Assembly (NCBI RefSeq): GCF_004366815.1
Contig: NZ_SORI01000002.1
Coordinates: 124,001-188,000, forward strand
Source of the DNA: Aminivibrio pyruvatiphilus
GTDB taxonomy: Bacteria > Synergistota > Synergistia > Synergistales > Aminobacteriaceae
Direction: 5' to 3'
Length of the DNA: 64,000 nucleotides
Shown here: positions 60,301 through 64,000 of the stretch, piece after piece
Numbering within the stretch: position 1 is the stretch's first letter
How the letters are laid out: each line of letters starts with the position of its first letter
The notes under the pieces: generated by a model
What the model was told of the DNA's origin: nothing
What the model saw: only the letters and a program-made list of their open reading frames with translations
Database searches by the model: none
Made by a program: the position numbers and the translations under genes

Positions 60301-60939
60301 GGCTCCCTCGCCCACTGGGTCCTCGCCCGGTGGGACTTCACGGCTCCCGGCCTGGAACGGTATCTCGGCAAAGCCCTCCCTCCCCGCCTCCCGCCCCGCC
60401 TTCGCGCCGCCTGGAACGACAGCGCCGAACGGGCGGCCCTCCGGGGATGGCTCACCGTCACGGCCGAAGGGGCGGCGGGGAGAAAACTTGCCGCCCTCGC
60501 CGCCGACGGCAGCCTGGATCGGGAGATCCCCTTCCGGGTGCCCCTCAGGGACGGGCCGCTGCTCACCGGGGCCATGGACGCCCTCTGGCGGGAAGAGGGC
60601 CGAGTGTTCATCCGGGACTACAAGATCACGGCGGGTGACGAAAGCCTCCCTGCCGGGGATGAGCCGTCGTGGAAGTTCCTCTACGATGCGCAGCTTCTCT
60701 TCTACGGCTGCGCCGCCCGGTCCGTCTTCGGGGAGGCGGAGACAGACATCCGCCTCATCCGCCTGCGGACGGGGGAAGAAGGCGCGCCCGTGATGCCGGA
60801 AGGCTCATGGCAGGCGGTGGAAGAGGATATACGGTCCACGGCCCTCCGGGCCGCCCAGGGCCCCTTCCCTCCCCGGACCGACCGGTGCCGGAGGTGCTTT
60901 TACCGCATGGACTGCCCTTTCAGGGGAGCGGCATCCTGA
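57355..60939 (+). CDS. addA: AddA-like UvrD-family helicase/nuclease
   Basis: 1194-residue superfamily 1A helicase with C-terminal nuclease. Motif I GAGAGTGKTHTLSWRF, Ia TLTFTEKAAREMADR, II ILVDEFQDTNPLQ, III MFLVGDLKQSIYRFRHAD, V VMTVHSAKGLEFPIV, VI RLFYVACTRAMD. The RecB-like nuclease domain (about 940-1194) has GAMDAL and VFIRDYKI, and an Fe-S-staple-like set: C953 (FSWCPAAW) with C1178-x2-C1181-x5-C1187. That staple is normal for AddB but not for the Bacillus AddA. GGGGAGGA precedes the ATG. Its stop lies in a repeat element. Confidence 0.9.
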   Translation: MADGNLMTGRLRDSIGLERSLLPAQEEAVFSDTPLTLVGAGAGTGKTHTLSWRFLRALLRDGMRPRDILTLTFTEKAAREMADRIADRFKRMRDTLDPDGRLLAGAAEELSEAPVSTIHSFALNILREEALFLPSGLSARPISPPEERQFTGRAAAALDALDLQWFRNALPGERSPEEFLGESMEDLPHVLNTYSPDTTAGFAFSLANILESRGLDPEELLAAAADRDYFAPVTGRLKAVCLPQAREAAEIWLGTVLPGLPAELPGGGAYKEKLAAFRNRWRGTSPEALDAEGALSFAAELYGCLLKSLTGATGSAAKEAADLAGCRSLKEHRERFAFLWKGLAFLGTGEERLHFRLRNILLRLTALLWCCCREFRRRRGLLSFDDMIRLAAEAAAPGEEGRQVRTYREILVDEFQDTNPLQDALIRSVAGREGRMFLVGDLKQSIYRFRHADPTLFGSLILRQGEGDRYIPLQASFRTRSSLLERINGIFGHVWRNGLSSSLPQEYEPLVFPGGPDQAKLREDTALPPLDTVIRYARPLENGEGRKKTESTGEVRVRVARGLAEKLAAFRGMDVWDKKEGRMRPARWKDMAVLVPARTSFPALEMVFRSEAGIPAAFEKGKEYFNRGEIEDLAAAIRTIAFPEDRGALPAFLCTPFSGLSLEEAYALLPCGEDFPARHPGAAARLDALRAEARYSGLFAALCSLLRDQSYLRTYPAWNRRNVLANLRQALDMVREYEAVFGPDPAGCAGYFASLRSGQGTVTETSPLGDEEDVVRVMTVHSAKGLEFPIVAVADLNKAPGGRGGKGESLVASPLLGAGASSYPREWADGGEEIESATGKLASFLEKTEVEEEWQRLFYVACTRAMDCLILCSPCGLDKDGSPSPKEGSWLSLAGEEFLPVPAAAEDDPRNSRGKTEATSGEIQPVRWILSPPLADLRYERLSATSYALFSWCPAAWRMKFRQGLELAWELPSSEEFGGADLGSLAHWVLARWDFTAPGLERYLGKALPPRLPPRLRAAWNDSAERAALRGWLTVTAEGAAGRKLAALAADGSLDREIPFRVPLRDGPLLTGAMDALWREEGRVFIRDYKITAGDESLPAGDEPSWKFLYDAQLLFYGCAARSVFGEAETDIRLIRLRTGEEGAPVMPEGSWQAVEEDIRSTALRAAQGPFPPRTDRCRRCFYRMDCPFRGAAS

Positions 60940-61064
60940 GCGACAGCGATCGCACTCGTGTAGCATCCAGAGCGAAGCGGAGGGAGCATCCCCAGATGAG
61001 AAGGATCTTTTTTTAGGGCCTTCAGATTCAAGACCAGATCCTTCGGCGATGAAGCCGCCTCAGG
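60932..61064. repeat. Palindromic intergenic repeat overlapping the end of addA
   Basis: The outer arms CATCCTGAG (60932-60940) and CTCAGGATG (61056-61064), and inner arms AAGGATCT (61001-61008) and AGATCCTT (61036-61043), build a nested palindromic element. The left outer arm contains the addA stop codon. The mix of CATCCTGAGCG and AAGGATCT motifs looks like a dispersed intergenic repeat family; copy number in the genome cannot be judged here. Confidence 0.5.
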
Positions 61065-61171
61065 ATGACAAACAGGAGCAGTCCGGAAAACAGAAGGGCG
61101 GTGCTCCATTGTTTCGGAGCACCGCCCTTCGTTTGGCTGTTCAGCGGGAAGGATCTTCACCCCGCCGTTTT
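61061..61171. repeat. 110-bp direct repeat, copy 1 (contains a terminator hairpin)
   Basis: About 110 bp almost identical to 63384-63491. It contains the stem GAAGGGCGGTGCTCC / GGAGCACCGCCCTTC (61093-61107 and 61116-61130) and then AGCGGGAAGGATCTTCACCC before the beta-helix gene's stop codon. On the minus strand the hairpin is followed by TGTTTTCC, so it likely terminates the beta-helix gene. Confidence 0.7.
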
Positions 61172-63206
61172 ATCTCGTTCGCCCGACCGCAAGAAGCGCC
61201 AGCGGCGCAAGAAGCAATAGCACTGAGGGGGAGAAGACCCCTCCGGCGGAGCAGCCTCCGCCCCCGCGATTGTCAGGGGCCGGGTCAGGGCTGGGGTCAG
61301 GGCTGGGATCGGGGTCGGGGTTTTGCTGCACATACGTCCCCGTGACCGGCACGGCAGGCCCCTGGGCCACGTCAACCGTCCGGGCCGCTGGCTTCGTCCA
61401 CCCGGTCACGTCACCGAAGGTTACTGCGTAGCTCCCCGGCAGAAGGTTTTCCGCCGTTTCTCCGGAGTTCTTCCACGTCGTTCCGCCGTCCACGCTCCAT
61501 TTCCCTCCGGCCGTCCGGGCCGCTTCCGGCTGGATGATCACCTGCAGGCCTCCAAAGGCCATCTCGCAGGCGCCGATGTCCACTCCCGTTCCGCGGGGAC
61601 GGGAGATGCCGCGCTGGTCGGCGGCGGGCACCGTCACGGCACCGCTCACCACGGTTCCCACGGGCCGGCCGGCATCGAGGGCCGAACTGCCACCGGTGAG
61701 CGCATGGGTCTGCGTGGGGCCTCCGTTGTCCGCCAGCGGCCCCAGTTTGGGATCGCCTTCGAGAATGTCCGTTCCTCCCGGGTACCCTCCCTGGACCACG
61801 CAGGAGGTGAGCGAGGGAGCCGATGTTCCTGCATTCTCAACTTCTTCGCTGGAAGATGCCCAGAAAATGGAGTTCAGTATAGTTGGACTACTGTTGAAAT
61901 TGTACATGTTTCCGCCCCAAGAGGCCCTGTTCTCCGTAAAGGTACAATTGGTGACCGTCGGGATGCTGTTACCATTGTACATCCCGCCTCCCCCCCAGTT
62001 GTGTGCGGTGTTCCCCGAAAAGGTGCAGTTGGTCACCGCGGGGGCGTTGTTGGTGTTGAACATGCCTCCGCCCTCATCTCCTACACTGTTCGCCGAGAAA
62101 GTACTGTTCGTAAACGTCACACTGCCGAACCCGCTGTATATGCCTCCGCCCTTGTTCGCTGTGTTCTCCAGGAAGATGCAGTCCGTCACCGTCGTACTGC
62201 CGTACCAGTGGTACATACCGCCGCCGTCGATGGTCGCCGTGTTTCCCGAGAAGGTGCTGTTCGTTACCACTGCGCTGCTATTGGAATTGTTCGCCATCCC
62301 GCCGCCCCAGGCAGCAGTGTTTCCGGAAAAGACGCAGTTCGTCACCGTAGGACTGGTGAGGTTCCAGTTGTACATACCGCCGCCCGCGCTGGTGGCGATG
62401 TTCTCCGAGAAGGTGGAGTTCGTCACCGTCGGACTGCTGCTGCCAAAGTTGAACATCCCGCCGCCATCGTTCGTCCGATTCCCCGAAAAGACGCAGTTCG
62501 TCACCGCCGGACTGCTGTACCAGTTGGACATCCCGCCGCCGTGGTTGGTCGCGATGTTTCCCGAGAAGGTGCAGTTCGTCACCGTCGGACTGCTGCCGGT
62601 GTTTAACATCCCGCCGCCGGAGTTGGCCGCGGAATTCCCCGAGAAGGTGCAGTTCGTCACGGTCGGACTGCTGTCGGTGTTGTACATCCCGCCGCCGTCA
62701 ACGTCCGCGTTTCCGCCGGTGATGAAAAAGCCGTCGAGGACTGCCGTGCTGCCCACGCCGTCCGCAGAGACCACGTGGTAGCTGTTGTCGCTTCCGGTTC
62801 CACCCTGGTATCCGCCGTTGGCCGCATCGAAGATATCGTTGCCAAGCAGATCGCCGGTGAGGATGGTGCGATAGAGCTCAGGGTCCCGGTCGGCCATGGC
62901 GGGGTTTCCAGTGTCAGGAAACCCTCCGTAGAGCGCCACGCCGTTCTTCAGGACGATGGAGACCCCCCGGTCGTCTGCGTGGGGCTTGTAGCTCCCCGCA
63001 GCAACCCGGATCTCGTCGCCGCTGCTTGCTCCAGCCAGCACGGTCCGCAGGTCGCCTGCGGCCGCAGCCCAGGAGGAGCCGTCGCCTGTTCCTCCATTTT
63101 TCACGTACAAGACCGCCCCTTCCGACACCATGGGCCGGGCGAAAAGAAACAACAGAAAAAAGAGCAGAGAAAGCAGCTTTTCGGGCAGTTTACGACACAA
63201 TGACAT
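61170..63206 (-). CDS. Surface beta-helix (polymorphic-repeat) protein with Synerg-CTERM-like sorting tail
   Basis: 678-residue exported protein. Signal peptide residues 1-31 (LLSLLFFLLFLFARPMVSEGA). Residues about 30-140 resemble the start of a pectate-lyase/choice-of-anchor beta-helix (VLYVKNGGTGDGSSWAAA). Residues about 165-430 hold some ten repeats of about 24 residues, each like VTNCTFSGNxAxxGGGMxN. After a CEMAFGG segment and a beta-domain comes a DPDPSPDPSP spacer, then GGGGCSAGG, a hydrophobic helix and a final GRTR: a Synergistota C-terminal sorting signal. Likely displayed on the cell surface and cleaved near the Cys. The function of the helix (adhesion or carbohydrate binding) is unknown. 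Confidence 0.85.
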   Translation of the reverse strand: MSLCRKLPEKLLSLLFFLLFLFARPMVSEGAVLYVKNGGTGDGSSWAAAAGDLRTVLAGASSGDEIRVAAGSYKPHADDRGVSIVLKNGVALYGGFPDTGNPAMADRDPELYRTILTGDLLGNDIFDAANGGYQGGTGSDNSYHVVSADGVGSTAVLDGFFITGGNADVDGGGMYNTDSSPTVTNCTFSGNSAANSGGGMLNTGSSPTVTNCTFSGNIATNHGGGMSNWYSSPAVTNCVFSGNRTNDGGGMFNFGSSSPTVTNSTFSENIATSAGGGMYNWNLTSPTVTNCVFSGNTAAWGGGMANNSNSSAVVTNSTFSGNTATIDGGGMYHWYGSTTVTDCIFLENTANKGGGIYSGFGSVTFTNSTFSANSVGDEGGGMFNTNNAPAVTNCTFSGNTAHNWGGGGMYNGNSIPTVTNCTFTENRASWGGNMYNFNSSPTILNSIFWASSSEEVENAGTSAPSLTSCVVQGGYPGGTDILEGDPKLGPLADNGGPTQTHALTGGSSALDAGRPVGTVVSGAVTVPAADQRGISRPRGTGVDIGACEMAFGGLQVIIQPEAARTAGGKWSVDGGTTWKNSGETAENLLPGSYAVTFGDVTGWTKPAARTVDVAQGPAVPVTGTYVQQNPDPDPSPDPSPDPAPDNRGGGGCSAGGVFSPSVLLLLAPLALLAVGRTR
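61920..62690. repeat. Coding tandem repeats of the beta-helix protein
   Basis: About ten degenerate 66-81-bp units, each containing a near-identical stretch such as AAGGTGCAGTTCGTCACCG on the plus strand (reverse-coded VTNCTFSG). Unit-to-unit similarity is high at DNA level, with the variable part at the WYSS/FGSS/TGSS positions. Such arrays can change length by recombination. Confidence 0.75.
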
Positions 63207-63383
63207 AGAATGGCACCCCGCTTGAAATAGTTGGAATGGAAGATACGTTCATAAAAAAAGTCAAACGGGGCATATTATACAATAAAGCGCAGCCCCTTGA
63301 TGCTATCTCCTGAACCTTTTTGGGATATGCAATAAAAACAACTCCGGGCAAAGGCGGGATTCCCCGGCAATAGCCCGCCTCGC

Positions 63384-63491
63384 GATGACGAACAGAAACC
63401 GGCGCAGGAAGCAGAAGGGCGGTTCTCCATTTTTCGGAGCACCGCCCTTCTTTTACCTGTTCAGCGGGAAGGATCTTCACCCCGCCGTTTT
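63384..63491. repeat. 110-bp direct repeat, copy 2, in the 378-bp region 63207-63584
   Basis: Copy 2 of the element at 61061-61171, same orientation, with a one-base mismatch in the hairpin (GGTTCTCC against GGAGCACC). It lies 94 bp after the stop of the leftward gene ending at 63585. The rest of the 378-bp stretch holds the promoter region of the beta-helix gene (AT-rich, 63210-63290) and a smaller GGCGGG / CCCGCC hairpin at 63350-63380. No gene was found there. Confidence 0.7.
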
Positions 63492-63584
63492 CACTTGCTT
63501 GCTCATCCGTCCGCACGGCAGACCGGGAACGAATGGAAGCAACGCGGAAACCCATTTCTCTGAGGCACCGCAGGACGGGGAGAT

Positions 63585-64000
63585 TTAAAACTCCGTCTCC
63601 ATGCGCAGAATCGCCCAGGTGTCCTTTCCTCCGAATGTGTGGGGCTTCGCCAGGGCCGTGAATTTTCCGAGGATGTCGTCCTTGTCCTCCGTATTGTAGA
63701 TCTCACCCCGCATGACGATACGGCCTTCGGAATCCCGGGACGCCTCGTCCACCCGGGCATAGTACACGGCCTCGCCGTCCGCCCCTTCGAAGTGGTAGTA
63801 CGTGCCGTCATAGTAAAAGGGCAGGTCGGACTCGGTGACGCTGGCGAGCTTTTTGTAGTCCACGCCGAAATACTTCTTTATGCTTTCCGTGACGTACTTG
63901 CCTTCGATGACGAGGGATCCCCACTCGCAGTTCTTTTTCTTGCACCGGGCGATGCGGCTCTTGTAGTTGTTGATATAGTTGTGCCAGATGCCGAAGCGGA
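63585..64000 (-). CDS. Hypothetical protein, 5' end outside the window
   Basis: The frame is open from its TAA stop at 63585 to the window edge (at least 138 residues). The visible part begins IWHNYINNYKSRIARCKKKN, continues VIEGKYVTESIKKYFGVDY and KLASVTESDLPFYYDGTYYH, and ends DTWAILRMETEF. Two cysteines lie close together (RCKKKNCEW). It looks like the C-terminal part of a soluble or exported alpha/beta protein; I do not recognise the family. A GTG inside the frame at 63863 is not a credible start. Confidence 0.7.
   Translation of the reverse strand, partial: RFGIWHNYINNYKSRIARCKKKNCEWGSLVIEGKYVTESIKKYFGVDYKKLASVTESDLPFYYDGTYYHFEGADGEAVYYARVDEASRDSEGRIVMRGEIYNTEDKDDILGKFTALAKPHTFGGKDTWAILRMETEF

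Noticed and set aside
57877-60315. 812-codon open frame antisense to addA
   Set aside because: Shadow of the high-GC addA gene; no ribosome site, no recognisable domain.
61920-62690. Regularly spaced repeats looking like a CRISPR array
   Set aside because: Units differ in length (66-81 bp), conserved and variable parts are in one open frame, and they encode a beta-helix protein; no cas genes nearby.
1-64000. tRNA, rRNA, tmRNA, IS elements or prophage
   Set aside because: Intergenic regions were read on both strands; no cloverleaf, transposase or integrase sequence was recognised.

Overview
The window is GC-rich (roughly 60-65 % by eye), densely packed bacterial DNA, very probably from a member of the Synergistota (Synergistetes). 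The best single marker is the protein at 61170-63206, which ends in a Gly-Gly-Cys-Ser-Ala-Gly plus hydrophobic plus Arg tail of the Synerg-CTERM type. Heme made from siroheme (Ahb route), indolepyruvate:ferredoxin oxidoreductase, TAXI-TRAP uptake and PrpD/AtuA-type catabolic genes fit an anaerobic amino-acid and organic-acid fermenter. No rRNA, tRNA, phage, IS element or CRISPR array was seen.

Layout. 1-5250: a GDSL hydrolase converges on a katA-ahbC-ahbD-ahbA-ahbB operon that couples a heme catalase to heme synthesis. 5500-7000: glutaminase and a GNAT acetyltransferase. 7040-17660: an NrpR-like repressor faces a long catabolic operon (AtuA-like protein, three MmgE/PrpD paralogues, DUF4387 protein, TAXI receptor, fused TRAP permease). 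The intergenic region holds a perfect palindrome matching the NrpR operator rule GGAA-N6-TTCC just downstream of a sigma-70 promoter. 17700-22400: a secreted hydratase-like protein, small unknown proteins, a SprA-type metalloprotease homologue and an M20 amidohydrolase. 22440-30540: a pirin/PfpI/phosphoglucomutase operon, a NapH-like ferredoxin membrane protein, a dehydrogenase/xthA/hydrolase operon and a histidine phosphatase. 30550-34000: secreted proteins, including a homologue of zinc-dependent phospholipase C and a CARDB protein with a duplicated C-terminal module. 34337-43673: late cobalamin synthesis, a seven-gene minus-strand operon (cobQ-pduX-cbiB-cobD-cobU-cobT-cobS) and a plus-strand pair (cobA-cbiA), with dodecin between. 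43718-50604: rpoD, CheV with an unknown partner, a MATE exporter, a 3'-truncated YyaL-type protein and a HAD phosphatase. 50702-53551: iorAB preceded in the same operon by a small secreted-protein gene with an in-frame UGA. 53714-54275: a YefM/YoeB toxin-antitoxin pair. 54445-60939: AddB and AddA. 60932-64000: repeats around a beta-helix surface protein, and a gene cut by the window end.

The observation most worth testing is the gene at 53171-53551. A conventional signal-peptide ORF stops at a UGA (codon 60), but the same frame continues for 66 sensible codons. A perfect 8-bp hairpin starts 13 nt after the UGA, where a bacterial SECIS would lie. It is either a new selenoprotein or a recent nonsense mutation directly upstream of iorAB. 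Next come the NrpR-type operator controlling a catabolic operon, the AtuA/triple-PrpD/DUF4387/TRAP system of unknown substrate, and iron-sulfur oddities in IorA and AddA. All functional statements are from reading the sequence; no database search was run.
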